A stretch of DNA of 64,000 bases from Streptomyces albospinus (GCF_014648695.1 NZ_BMRP01000007.1:144824-208823); one strand, 5' to 3'; positions 51,282 through 60,439 are shown, counted from the first letter of the stretch. Program-made: numbers and translations. Notes: generated by a model from the sequence alone, not told the origin.

Positions 51282-52997
51282 TCACCGTCGCCGGGGGCGG
51301 TTCGCCTCCTGGTGGGCGACGGCGGATGCGGTGGCCACTGCAGCGGGCGCAGTCCGAGGTCGCTGCACCCGGGGCGCGGACGCAGGTTGGGTGATGTAGC
51401 CGAGGTGCTGCAGTCGCCAGACCAGGACGTCGCTGATCGAGTCGGCGCTGTCGAGTTCGCGTTGTGCGGCCGCTTTGGTGAGCAGGGCGACGGTGTCATG
51501 GCCGGCGCGTTCGGCCTGGTCGAGTACTGCGGCCAGGGCGTGCCAGCCTGGTTCGGCCTGGAGGCGGTCGGCGAGGTGGGGGAGGGCGGTGTGGACCGTG
51601 CTCGTTTGCCGTTGCCTGTCCGGGGCGGGAAGACGTTGGCCGTAGGCGCGCATGGCGGCCAACGGTGGTGCGGCGGTTGCCTGGTAGGCGGCGCGGAGGT
51701 GGTCGGCGGCGCGCTGTGCGGCCTCGGCCTGCTGGGCGTGGCTGCGTGCGGCGTGCCAGCGGGCGGCGGCGATGACGGCGAGGATCATGACGTCGAGGAC
51801 CAGTGCTGTGGCGGCACCGTCTGGTCCGCGGCCGAGGGCGTTGCCGGAGTGGACGATCTGGTTGGCTGCGCGGCGCAGGGCGTACATCTCCGCGTCCTTG
51901 GCGCGGATGTGGGAGCGTGTGGCGCGCTCGAAGTACCTTGCAGCTTCTCGCAGTTCAGTCTGCGTGGCTCCGAGGGAGGTCTGGGCGAGGGCGTCGAGGA
52001 CCTCGCCCATGCCGATCAGCTGGGCTGCCGCCGCGCCATCGTCGCCGGATGCCATCGTTCCCAGGGCCGAGTCGGTGGCCTCGGTGGCGAAGTGGCGGGC
52101 GCGGGCTGGTGCGGTGGTGCCGCTGCGTTCCAGGGCTGCGGGCGGCTCGGGCATGTCTGCGGTGGCCGTGAACCGTTTGCGGATGCGCGGCAGGGAGAGG
52201 TCAGGTGCGAGTTCGGATCCGGAGTACCAGATGGGTTCGTTGTCGCCGTTGCGGTCGCCGACCATGGCGACCTTGTAACCGAGTGCGTCGCCGGACGGTG
52301 CGAGGCGCTTGTTGATGCGGACGCCTTCGGCGGCGAGCCGGTCGAAAAACTCGGTCTCGTTCGTGGCGCCGGCCAGGGCGCGGCGGACGCGTTCGCGCAG
52401 CAGCTCGCGCGAGGCGTCTTCCTGGCCGAGGCGTTCGGCCTTGTGCCGCTCGGCCCTGGTGGGCCGCTTGGCGGCGGTGCCGTCTCCGGGCTTGACCCGG
52501 CGCAGTCCGTAGTCGACTTCGATGCTGCGGCATTCAGTTTGGGCGCGGCGGGCTTCGTTGTGGCGGCGGGGGCGGCGGCCGTCTTCGCGGACGAGGGTGG
52601 CGATGATGTGGATATGGTCGTCGGCGTGGCGTACGGCTGCCCATCGGCATGCGGTCTCGTCGCCGTCGGGGGCGATGCCGGTGGCGGCGACCATGCGGCG
52701 GGCGATGGTCACCCAGTCTTCGTCGGACAGGATGGGGTCTTCGGGGGCGGCGCGGACGGATAGGTGCCAGACGTGCTTGTCCGGGCGGCGGTGTTCCGGT
52801 AGGGCGTTGACGGGTTGGTCGAGGAGCTGCTGGAGCTGCTCGTAGGTGGCTTGGGGGTCGCGGCCGGGGTCCGGGGTCAGCGGGTCGTAGGCGGCGACCA
52901 GGTGCGGGTCGATGTGTTTCTCGTGGGTGCCCTTGCCGTAGAGGTAGCGGATCAGGCCGACCGTCTCGCTGCCGCGCTTGTGGATGCTGGGTATCAC
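51282..52997 (-). CDS. MobA/VirD2-type relaxase
   Basis: 571 residues. The N-terminal relaxase domain has the HUH metal motif RHADDHIHIIATL (His124, His128, His130), with HVWHLSVRAAPED (about 75) before it. The catalytic Tyr is probably Tyr18 or Tyr20 (LIRYLYGKG). A DNA-binding/helical C-terminal part follows. GTG 52997 overlaps the mobC stop by four bases. It nicks the element at an oriT for conjugal transfer. No TraB/FtsK-type coupling protein is encoded in the element, so transfer needs a helper. Confidence 0.88.
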   Translation of the reverse strand: MIPSIHKRGSETVGLIRYLYGKGTHEKHIDPHLVAAYDPLTPDPGRDPQATYEQLQQLLDQPVNALPEHRRPDKHVWHLSVRAAPEDPILSDEDWVTIARRMVAATGIAPDGDETACRWAAVRHADDHIHIIATLVREDGRRPRRHNEARRAQTECRSIEVDYGLRRVKPGDGTAAKRPTRAERHKAERLGQEDASRELLRERVRRALAGATNETEFFDRLAAEGVRINKRLAPSGDALGYKVAMVGDRNGDNEPIWYSGSELAPDLSLPRIRKRFTATADMPEPPAALERSGTTAPARARHFATEATDSALGTMASGDDGAAAAQLIGMGEVLDALAQTSLGATQTELREAARYFERATRSHIRAKDAEMYALRRAANQIVHSGNALGRGPDGAATALVLDVMILAVIAAARWHAARSHAQQAEAAQRAADHLRAAYQATAAPPLAAMRAYGQRLPAPDRQRQTSTVHTALPHLADRLQAEPGWHALAAVLDQAERAGHDTVALLTKAAAQRELDSADSISDVLVWRLQHLGYITQPASAPRVQRPRTAPAAVATASAVAHQEANRPRRR

Positions 52998-53614
52998 GCC
53001 GGGGCACCGCCATCGCGGTGGGCGAGCAGGGCGTCGACGGCGTCCTCCATGCGGCGGGCCGCGTTGTGGACCGCCTGTGCCGTGGCGTCGAGGTGGGGTG
53101 CGTCGGCGCCGGAGTTGAGAGCCTTGGCGACCTGGTTGAAGAGGCCGTGGATGCGGCCCAGGTGCCGGCGGGCGGCGAAGATCTCGTCGATGACTTCCCG
53201 TTCGGTGGCGATCTCGGCTGCGGTGCGATTCAGGTCGCGGGCTGCCTTGTCGACGGCGTAGGCGAGGAAGGCGGCGTTGGTCATCTTGCAGTGGGCGGCT
53301 GCGGCGGTGAAGCGCGCGTACTCGGGCTCGTTCATACGGCAGCTGGGTTGGTGCAGGCGCTTGAGCGGCTTCGGCTGACGGGCGCGCTGTCGCTTCGGCG
53401 AGAGGGTCTCGGCCTGCCGTTCTCCTCCAGGCTGCGGTCCGTCCTCGGCCGCAGCTTGCCGGTCCGGTGCCCCCTGGCGCCGGTCCGCTCCCGCCACCTC
53501 CGGGGCGGGAGTTCCGGGAGCATTGCTCCCGGTACAACTTGCTCCGCCTGAGGCAGGGGTCGTGTGCCCTTCTCCAGCAGGAGTGTTGAGGCTATCGAGG
53601 TCCGGGTAGTGCAT
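52994..53614 (-). CDS. MobC-type relaxosome protein
   Basis: 206 residues. A Gln/Pro/Arg-rich N-terminus of about 85 residues is followed by the MobC core: CRMNEPEYARFTAAAAHCKM, NAAFLAYAVDKAARDL and HLGRIHGLFNQVAKALNSGA. It assists the relaxase at oriT. The two genes overlap by four bases. ATG 53614 with GGAG upstream is used. Confidence 0.87.
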   Translation of the reverse strand: MHYPDLDSLNTPAGEGHTTPASGGASCTGSNAPGTPAPEVAGADRRQGAPDRQAAAEDGPQPGGERQAETLSPKRQRARQPKPLKRLHQPSCRMNEPEYARFTAAAAHCKMTNAAFLAYAVDKAARDLNRTAAEIATEREVIDEIFAARRHLGRIHGLFNQVAKALNSGADAPHLDATAQAVHNAARRMEDAVDALLAHRDGGAPA

Positions 53615-53705
53615 GGGAATGAGGTCTCCGTTCGTGATGGTGGGCGGGGCGCTGAGACATGTGGTTGCGCGGGAGGCGCTGTGTCTGCCGGGCGAGCGGC
53701 GATGC

Positions 53706-55016
53706 TCAGTGGGGGTGGCTGACGGCAGCGTTTGTCTCGGCCTTGACGATGCGCACGGTGTTGCCGGCGCGGTCGCGGCTCACGGAGAGACCTTCGGCGC
53801 GGAGTTGCTCCTCCAGCTGCTTGCGGGTGATCTTGCCCGTGGCCTCTTTGATGCGGCGGGCGGCTTTGAGCAGCACCTCGTCGGTCACGTCCGGCCTGCG
53901 GCCCGGCTTCCCGGGCTCGCCCGGATGACCATTGGGATCAGATGCGGTGCCCGGTATTGGCTCCGCATGCGGGGGCGCGGAGGCGGGCTGTTCCGGGCCG
54001 GTCTCGGCTTCCGGGAGGGGGGCTCGGCCTGGATTCGTCACTGCGGTGGGAGGGATGCGGGCCGCCTGGTGGACCTCATCAGTGGTGTCGTATGGATGCG
54101 CGCGGCCCGCATCCGCGGTCCCGCGATCCGCTGGGGGTGAGATGCGGCGTCGAGCCGTCTGATCGCTGGTCCCCGAAGGGATGCCGGGCCAGCGGGGAGG
54201 CAGGGCGATGGAGGCGAGGGTGAGGCCCTGTTTGCGGGTGGCGAGCTTGCGGAGCAGCAGCTCGTCTTGGCGGGGGTCGCCGTCGACGTCGGCCCGCTCC
54301 AGGGCTTCGTGCAGGCGGCGGATCAGGCGCCGACCCCGCCTCTTGGTGCGCTGCGTGTCCGTCATGGCGTCTGCGCGGAGGATCAAGGTGACGGCCTCAT
54401 GGAGGGCGCGGTCGCGGATGAGCCGTGCGGCATCGGCGTCCTGGTCGGCTATCCCGAGGCGGGCCAGCATCCGCTCGCGTGCCTGCGCTGCGAGGACGGC
54501 GGCCAGGCTGCGGGAGGTGGCCTGGGGTGTCCGGTGGCGCAGTTCGATGCCCATGGCCAGGTGCCACAGCATCGCCGCCATTACCGGGCCGACCACCCCT
54601 CGTATCGTGCCGCCGAGCGGCCCGAACTCGGCGTAGGCGGGGATGATCTGCACGCCGGTGATCACCCACACCAGCAGGCCGGGAAGGCCCGGGGCCTGCA
54701 TGGGACCGTTCAGGTTCTGCCGTGCCATCAGTGCGGTGGCGAACAGGGCGAGCTCGGCGGTGGCGAACATCGCGGTGCGCTCGATCATGCTGCGCATGCC
54801 CAGGTAGTCGGCGGCGAACCGCCAGCTGGTGTCGGCGCTGTAGGCGGTGCAGGCGACTGCGGCGACGGCAGCGACCAGCACCGCAGGCGTGACGACCGCA
54901 GGCGATTGTGGCCGTTGCCCGTCGCCGGGGTGGCGCCGGCTCCGCCGGATCAGCCACCCGGTCAGCAGCGCAGCGGCGACGAGGACCAGGGCGGTGGTGA
55001 GCGTGGGAGATGGCAT
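53706..55016 (-). CDS. Plasmid-type membrane protein with C-terminal DNA-binding-like tail
   Basis: 436 residues from ATG 55016. N-terminal membrane segments: TTALVLVAAALLTGWLI, VVTPAVLVAAVAAVACTAYS, MFATAELALFATALMARQ, PGLLVWVITGVQIIPAY. A long polar region follows. The C-terminus (about 380-430) reads RRPDVTDEVLLKAARRIKEA, ITRKQLEEQLRAEGLSVSRD, the helix-turn-helix-like tail found in Streptomyces plasmid Spd/DUF2637-type proteins. Probably a transfer or spread function; the family name is uncertain. Confidence 0.7.
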   Translation of the reverse strand: MPSPTLTTALVLVAAALLTGWLIRRSRRHPGDGQRPQSPAVVTPAVLVAAVAAVACTAYSADTSWRFAADYLGMRSMIERTAMFATAELALFATALMARQNLNGPMQAPGLPGLLVWVITGVQIIPAYAEFGPLGGTIRGVVGPVMAAMLWHLAMGIELRHRTPQATSRSLAAVLAAQARERMLARLGIADQDADAARLIRDRALHEAVTLILRADAMTDTQRTKRRGRRLIRRLHEALERADVDGDPRQDELLLRKLATRKQGLTLASIALPPRWPGIPSGTSDQTARRRISPPADRGTADAGRAHPYDTTDEVHQAARIPPTAVTNPGRAPLPEAETGPEQPASAPPHAEPIPGTASDPNGHPGEPGKPGRRPDVTDEVLLKAARRIKEATGKITRKQLEEQLRAEGLSVSRDRAGNTVRIVKAETNAAVSHPH

Positions 55017-55154
55017 GTCCCAACCCCCGTCGGCGGCGTTCACCAGTAGCCGGTTGTGGGGTGAGGGTGCTGCGGTGGGCAAGGGGACTCCGGATGGTCT
55101 TTGAGCCTCGTCGGCTGCGCGGGTCAGGCCCTGAGCTGAGGCTGTTGGGGCGGG

Positions 55155-55327
55155 GCGCTTACGCTGCCCCCTCTCCAAGGAGGGGGCAGCGCGTAAGCGC
55201 TAGGCGCCGGAGGCGCCGTACGGTTCCGCGTACGCGTTTGACCTGGGCTTTCGCTGGATTCGTACGCGTTGTGGGCGCCACGTAGGCGGTTGGGGGAGGG
55301 AGGGGCGCGTACGGTTCCGCGTACGCG
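55155..55327. repeat. Large stem-loop and direct repeats, candidate oriT or origin
   Basis: 55155-55200 forms a long hairpin (10-bp outer stem GCGCTTACGC/GCGTAAGCGC, then CCCCCTC/GAGGGGG). The palindromic GGCGCCGGAGGCGCC comes next (55203-55217). GTACGGTTCCGCGTACGCG is repeated at 55218-55236 and 55309-55327. The region separates the membrane-protein gene from the helicase gene and codes for nothing. Such structure is usual for transfer or replication origins. Confidence 0.6.
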
Positions 55328-55335
55328 GTCCGTGG

Positions 55336-56889
55336 TCAGGAAACGACGCTGATGTGGCGGGCGGTGGCCGTCCAGCGGGTGGCTTGGCCGCCGCCCGCTC
55401 CGCCTCCGGTCCCGTTCTCCTGGGCGGCCTGCCCGGCTTTGACCAGGGCTTCGAGGCGCCGCCTGGCCTTGGCGACGTCCGCCGGCCTGGGGTTGTTCTC
55501 ACCCGTGATCTGCACGGCCAGCTGGCGGGCGGTGAGCCCGTGTGGACTGGCCTGCCGCAGCAGGGTGAGCGGGTCGAGGCAGGTGTCGACGCGGGAGGTG
55601 CCACGGGGGTGGTCGTGGATGATCGGCATGGGGCCGATCTCGCCGTTGACCATCTTCAGGTGGTGGAGCTGCACCACCGGGTCGCCGGCTGCGCCATTGA
55701 GGAAGAGCACGCTGCCCGCCCCTGCGGTGAACCACGCCGAGCCGTAGACCTGGTCCAGGACCGGGCGCTGGTTGCGGGAGGCGTCTTGGCTCTGCTTGCG
55801 CTGGTGGTGTAGTTCCAGCAGCTCGACGCCGTCACGCAGCAGCTGCTGGCGGGCGTTGTTGTAGGCGAGGCCGGCTTCGTCGTCGGTGAGCTTGCCGACC
55901 ACGTCCTTGAGACTGTCGATCACCACGGTGTCGGCGCCGTGCTCGGCGGCCAGCTCGGCGAGCAGATGAGGCTCGGCGTTCAGGGACGCGGGGAGCGGGC
56001 CCGACCAGAAGACCAGTCGGCGGCGCAGGACTTCCTCGTCGGCGGGGTTCACGACCCGGACGAAGGCGCGGGCGAGCTGCCGGGGCCGGTCGGCCGCGAT
56101 GTAGAGCACCTTCTCGCCCTGCTGGACGGGCATGTCCAGGACCTGGGTGAGCAGGCCGAGGCGGGCGAGGACGATCTGCTGGGCGATCGTGGACTTCCCG
56201 ACGCCGGGCGGGCCGACCAGCATCAGGCTCTCGCCCGAGGCCCAGGCCGCGTTCCCCACCTCACCCCAGACGGGCGTGGTGTCGGCGGATGTGTCGGTGA
56301 TGAAGGCCCAGCCGTCTGTGGCGAAGCGGTTCAACCGCCCGCCCGAGCTGCGTCGGGAGCGATCGGCGATCTCCTGCACCGAGGCGTTGAGCAGGGCGCG
56401 GACCTCCTCGGGGTCCGCGCCCTCTGTAGTGGCGCCCTGCATCACGCGCACCGCCGCGGTCTGCAGGGCACGCAGATCGGCTTGCTGGCGCACGATGTCG
56501 GCGTAGTACTCGGCGCCCGAGCCCACAGAAGCGGACGAGGCGAGTTCGTGCAGATACCCGGCCCCGCCGACCCGGACGAGGTCGCCGGTGCGCTTCAGCC
56601 GATGGCCGAGCGCGATGGGGTCGGTGGGAGCCCCCTGCCGCCGCAACTCCAGCAGCGCGTGCCAGATCGTGGTGTGCGCGGGCTGGAAGAAGTCGCCCGG
56701 CTCCAGCACCTGGCGGACCCGGTCGATGACCTCGCTCTGGAACATGCACGCCCCGAGTACCGCCATCTCGGCCTGTTGGTTCCGTGGCATGCCCGGCGCC
56801 GCGTCGGCATCCGGCCCCGACGGGCCGGGGCGGGAGAAAAACGCAGACGGGGGTGCGTCGCTCGGTCGTGTGCCCGTAGGCTTGGACAT
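55336..56889 (-). CDS. DnaB-like replicative helicase of the element
   Basis: 517 residues from ATG 56889 with GGGGAGGG upstream. The N-terminal DnaB domain (about 35-150) has NQQAEMAVLGACMFQSEVID, PAHTTIWHALLELRRQG, GYLHELASS. The RecA-like domain has Walker A GPPGVGKST (226-234), Walker B DTVVIDSLKD and ELHHQRKQSQD. The C-terminus is a winged-helix-like extension. It could support autonomous replication after excision. Its upstream region shares two sequence blocks with the excisionase gene. Confidence 0.85.
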   Translation of the reverse strand: MSKPTGTRPSDAPPSAFFSRPGPSGPDADAAPGMPRNQQAEMAVLGACMFQSEVIDRVRQVLEPGDFFQPAHTTIWHALLELRRQGAPTDPIALGHRLKRTGDLVRVGGAGYLHELASSASVGSGAEYYADIVRQQADLRALQTAAVRVMQGATTEGADPEEVRALLNASVQEIADRSRRSSGGRLNRFATDGWAFITDTSADTTPVWGEVGNAAWASGESLMLVGPPGVGKSTIAQQIVLARLGLLTQVLDMPVQQGEKVLYIAADRPRQLARAFVRVVNPADEEVLRRRLVFWSGPLPASLNAEPHLLAELAAEHGADTVVIDSLKDVVGKLTDDEAGLAYNNARQQLLRDGVELLELHHQRKQSQDASRNQRPVLDQVYGSAWFTAGAGSVLFLNGAAGDPVVQLHHLKMVNGEIGPMPIIHDHPRGTSRVDTCLDPLTLLRQASPHGLTARQLAVQITGENNPRPADVAKARRRLEALVKAGQAAQENGTGGGAGGGQATRWTATARHISVVS

Positions 56890-56937
56890 GGAATCCCTCC
56901 CCGGAGTGCATACGGCCCTGGCAGGCCGCACTCCGGT

Positions 56938-56997
56938 TGATCGCTTGATGGGTGGTCATTTAGGGAGCCGTTCGTGGCCCTCGGTGCGCTAACACCG
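56938..56997 (-). promoter_or_regulatory. Two-block regulatory element upstream of the helicase gene
   Basis: GGTGCGCTAACACCG (56983-56997) and a 23-base block (56938-56960, containing TTGATGGGTGGTCATT) recur upstream of the excisionase gene in inverted position, so each gene has them in the same orientation. The first block is a partial palindrome (GGTG/CACC). Likely operators of the XRE gene that lies between. Confidence 0.7.
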
Positions 56998-57187
56998 GGG
57001 GCTGCTCCCGTTTTCAGGGGCGTCACCGCAGACAGTGGCGCCACCCGCCCCCACAGGGGAACAGGAACACTACACACCCTGCGCACACAGTCAAGCTGCA
57101 ATATTGAGCGACTGTGACACGGCGAATGTGTTCTGACTGCTCACATCGCACTTGATCCTGTGTTGAAGCTGTGGTTACGTGGTGGGT

Positions 57188-57850
57188 ATGACGGAGAAGG
57201 ACTGGCGAGGACGGTTGGCCGAGCGCGTGGCAGAGGCCGTGCGCCGCTACCGCAACGAACGGGGGATGAGCGCTCAGGCGCTAGCTGACGCTTGTGCCGA
57301 GATCGGCTACGAGATCCCACGCACCGTGATCGCCAATCTGGAGAATGGCCGGCGTGCGAGCGTGGAGATCGCCGATCTGCTGGTGCTCGCCAAGGCGCTG
57401 AAGGTGCCCCCGATCGCGCTGCTGATGCCGGTCGGTGTCGCCGGCACCATCGAGGTGCTCCCCGGCCAGGAAGTGTCGATCTGGGATGCGGTGACGTGGT
57501 TCACCGCGGAGGTCCCGCTCGGCGATGAACCGTCGGAGGGCACCATCGAGGCGAAGCTCTACGAGTTCCGCCTCCACGCCCAGGTGCTCAGTGCGGCGCA
57601 GAAAGCGGTCGAATTCGCAGACGGCACCCGTCGCACCCTCAGCATGGTCCATGATCCGGAGCAGCGGGCCATCAACAACGAGATGCAGGAGAAGCTGGAC
57701 GACTACGCCCGGCACCAACTCAAGGACCTTCGGGGCCAACGCAACGACATGCGTAAAGCCGGTCTCGTGCCCCCAGCCCTCCCCGAGGATCTGGCCTACG
57801 TCGACTTCCACATCGACGAAAAGGGAGACATCTACCCCTTGGCTCGCTGA
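57188..57850 (+). CDS. XRE-type regulator of the element
   Basis: 220 residues from ATG 57188. The N-terminal HTH shows GMSAQALADACAEIGYEIPR, VIANLENGRRASVEIAD, LAKALKVPPIALLMPVG. The C-terminal part is helical with a charged end. The upstream DNA has TTGATC and TTACGT 17 bp apart, with the start codon close behind, which suggests a leaderless transcript. It lies between the helicase and excisionase genes, whose control regions carry the same blocks, so it is the probable master repressor of excision and replication. Confidence 0.85.
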   Translation: MTEKDWRGRLAERVAEAVRRYRNERGMSAQALADACAEIGYEIPRTVIANLENGRRASVEIADLLVLAKALKVPPIALLMPVGVAGTIEVLPGQEVSIWDAVTWFTAEVPLGDEPSEGTIEAKLYEFRLHAQVLSAAQKAVEFADGTRRTLSMVHDPEQRAINNEMQEKLDDYARHQLKDLRGQRNDMRKAGLVPPALPEDLAYVDFHIDEKGDIYPLAR

Positions 57851-57874
57851 CGAGCCAACCCGCTTCCCTCGCAA

Positions 57875-57936
57875 CGGTGTTAGCGCACCCGCGAGGTGAG
57901 CGATCCCTTTTTGAATGACCACCCATCAAACGATCA
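57875..57936 (+). promoter_or_regulatory. Two-block regulatory element upstream of the excisionase gene
   Basis: CGGTGTTAGCGCACC (57875-57889) and the block 57914-57936 (containing AATGACCACCCATCAA) are the inverted counterparts of those upstream of the helicase gene. Spacing between blocks is 24 bases here and 22 there. An ATG inside the second block opens MTTHQ in both places. Confidence 0.7.
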
Positions 57937-57978
57937 CGCCGCAGGAGTGCCAGCTCCCTCGCGGCGGTAAGGATTCGC

Positions 57979-58221
57979 ATGCCTTCCCCCAGCGCGCCCG
58001 AGCGCTATTTGACCGTCGCCGAGGTCGCCGAAATCCTCGGAACCACCGAACGATTCCCCCGCCGGCTGATAGCCGAGCGCCGCATCGCCTTCGTCAAGGT
58101 CGGCAAGCACGTCCGCATCGCGCGCACTGTGCTCGACGCCTACATCGAGGCGAACACGGTGCCCAGCGTCACCCCGCGCCGGAGCGGTCTGCGGCGGGCC
58201 GACCTGCGGAGGGCCGCCTGA
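57979..58221 (+). CDS. xis: Excisionase (MerR/BldC-like HTH)
   Basis: 80 residues: YLTVAEVAEILGTTERFPRR, LIAERRIAFVKVGKHVRIAR, TVLDAYIEANTVP. This is the excisionase/BldC winged-helix fold with the beta-wing KVGKHVRI. Its stop overlaps the integrase start by one base (TGATG). It would direct the integrase toward excision. Confidence 0.88.
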   Translation: MPSPSAPERYLTVAEVAEILGTTERFPRRLIAERRIAFVKVGKHVRIARTVLDAYIEANTVPSVTPRRSGLRRADLRRAA

Positions 58222-59368
58222 TGGCGAAGGGGCAGAAGCCGACCCGGCGCCGGTTCGGCGCGATACGCCAGTACCGTTCCGGCCGCTGGACCGCCAGCTA
58301 TCACGACCCGTCCGGCAAGCTCCACCGCTCACCGGACACTTTCGCGACCAAGTCCGACGCGGCCGTCTGGCTTTCCCAGGTCGAGGCGGACATCACCCGT
58401 GGCGACTGGCTCGATCCCGACGCCGGAGCCGTGAACTTCAAGGAGTACGCGCTGCGTTGGGTCGAGGAACGCGGCGTGCGCCCGACCACGGACGAGCTGT
58501 ACCGGCGCCTGCTGCGCCTGCACATCCTGCCCGCCTTCGGCCACCGCGACGTGGACGAGATCACCCCGCCCATGGTTCGCACCTGGCGCACCGAACGTCT
58601 CACGGCCACCGGTGCCACCACGGTCGCCAAGTCCTACCGCCTGCTGAAGGCGATCACGCAGACCGCGGTCGACGACGAACTGATCCGTCGCAACCCCTGC
58701 CGCATCGCTGGCGCAGGCAAGGAAGACCCCGACGAGCGCCCCACCGCCACCGTCGAGCAAGTCGACGCTCTCGCCGATGCGATGGACCGCGCTGGCGCCT
58801 GATGGTCTACTTCGGCGCGTACGGGCCGATGCGGCCGGAGGAGCAGGCCCCGCTCCGCCGCCGCGACATCAGCCTGGAGCCCCTGGCCGCCCGCATCACG
58901 GAGGCGGCGCCCGAGTTGACCACCGGCCGACGTGTCGTCGGCGACCCCAAGTCCGCTGCGGGCAAGCGCACCCTCTATCTCCCGGCCTTCCTCCACATGG
59001 AGGTGAAGCGGCACCTCGAATGGTTCGCCGAAAAGGACGACGACGGGCTGCTGTTCGTCGGGGAGCGCGGCGCGCCCTTCCGCCGCTCCACCTTCGGTCG
59101 CAAGTGGCGCAAAGCGCGAGCCAAGAGCGGCCTGCCCGACGACTTCCGCTTCTACGACCTGCGCCACACCGGCCACACGCTGTCGACGCAGTCCGGCGCC
59201 ACGCTCAAGGACACGATGGTCCGCGCCGGCCAGTCCACGGCGAAGGCCGCGCTGATCTACCAGCACTCCGACGACGACCGCCAGCAGGAGGTCGCCGACG
59301 GCATCGACGCGAAGGTCCGCGACGCACGCCAGAAGGCCCAGGAAAAGAAGCAGGAACGCGCCTCCTAG
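58221..59368 (+). pseudogene. int: Tyrosine integrase, frameshifted
   Basis: Two frames together give a complete phage-type integrase. The first (58221-58802) has the arm-binding and core-binding domains (RRFGAIRQYRSGRWTASYHD, PTTDELYRRLLRLHILPAFG) and ends early after LADAM. The second continues with GPRWRLMVYFGAYGPMRPEE (catalytic Arg), FYDLRHTGHTL (His, Arg) and AALIYQHSD (Tyr). A single missing G near 58784 (ATGGACC where ATGGGACC is expected) explains the break. If real, no active integrase is made. Confidence 0.85.
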
Positions 59369-59512
59369 GGCTTCTCGCGTGACGTCCGCGGGCTGGGGGC
59401 CTGGGCAACAAGGACGGCGTCGAGGCCCGGATCGGATCGCACGAGGATCTCGCGCGGGCCGGTGACCTCATCCGGAAGTGCGTCGACGCAGGCTGACTTC
59501 CCGGACGATCGA

Positions 59513-59556
59513 GGGCGGTTGCGTCATCGGATAACCGATGACGCAACCGCCCTTTT
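59513..59556 (+). terminator. Intrinsic terminator after the integrase gene
   Basis: A perfect 18-bp stem (59513-59530 with 59535-59552), four-base loop and TTTT tail lies 145 bp past the integrase stop. It is the strongest terminator in the window. The following 59557-59924 holds no gene I can support. Confidence 0.9.
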
Positions 59557-59924
59557 CTGCGTTCTGGCCCTCCTTCTGGAGCGTCTCGCTCTCACTCTTC
59601 GGGTCCTGCGAGTTCGCACTCGCCCTGGGGCAGGGCGCCTCGGAGCCGGTCTTCAACTGCGCAGGGTAGATATCAGCGCGGCGCAGAGTTGTTGTCAGTG
59701 ACCTTCTGAGAGGTCGTGAGTTAACGAGCGGCGAAACAGCGGACATGTATCCGAGCGTGATGACGCTCTGGCCATTGGTTGCCACTGACCTTCGGCAGCA
59801 GGACGCTACGCGGTGAGGCCGGGGCTTGTCGCCAGCTTGGGAGCGCCGGCGCCCGGGACCGCAGCGGGGAGTAGGACTGCGGTGGGTCACGGTGCCGCCC
59901 GCTTCGCGGGCCGGAAAGGAGACC

Positions 59925-60263
59925 TTGACGAACCGCCAACTCGCCCCCCGCCGGCACATAGCCGCCATCCTGACCGCCCTCGCCCTCGGCGCCACCGGGC
60001 TAGCCACCGCAGCCCCCGCCCACGCCGACATCCTCTGCCCCGGCCAGGTCGAGGTTGCCTCGACCGCCGGGGACTTCTGCGTCACCCCACTCCCCGATCC
60101 CGGCGTCTCCGTCAGTGCTTCGGGAACCACCACTGTCACCAACAACATGCTGGCCCCAGTGACAGTGAAAAGCGACACCGGAGCAACCGCCACGGTCAAT
60201 CCCGGCCTTGGAATCGTAGACATCAATCTCAGCCGTAACATCGTAAGCAAATTCGGCGGCTGA
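59925..60263 (+). CDS. Small secreted protein
   Basis: 112 residues from TTG 59925 with AAAGGAG three to four bases upstream. A clear signal peptide (RRHIAAILTALALGATGLA, cleavage after APAHA) leads into DILCPGQVEVAS, GDFCVTPLP. Two Cys residues could form a disulfide. The mature about 75 residues are beta-rich (SASGTTTVTNNMLAPVTV). No family is recognised. Secretion from an integrated element suggests an interaction with the environment. Confidence 0.7.
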   Translation: MTNRQLAPRRHIAAILTALALGATGLATAAPAHADILCPGQVEVASTAGDFCVTPLPDPGVSVSASGTTTVTNNMLAPVTVKSDTGATATVNPGLGIVDINLSRNIVSKFGG

Positions 60264-60338
60264 CTGAGATCATTGCCGAGATCAAATGACATGGGAGTCG
60301 GTTGCCCGGGCAGGCGCCCGGACGGTGGTAGCCGACGA

Positions 60339-60373
60339 AGGGAAGCCTGGTCCGCCACGGACCAGGCTTCCCT
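60339..60373. terminator. Perfect 16-bp hairpin terminator
   Basis: AGGGAAGCCTGGTCCG at 60339-60354 pairs with 60358-60373 across a three-base loop, 76 bp past the secreted-protein stop. No T run follows. Confidence 0.7.
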
Positions 60374-60439
60374 CGTTCCTCGGTGTCTGTCCACGTGGGC
60401 TACTGGTTGGCCTCCAGCAGACGTTGGATGTCATCTCGG

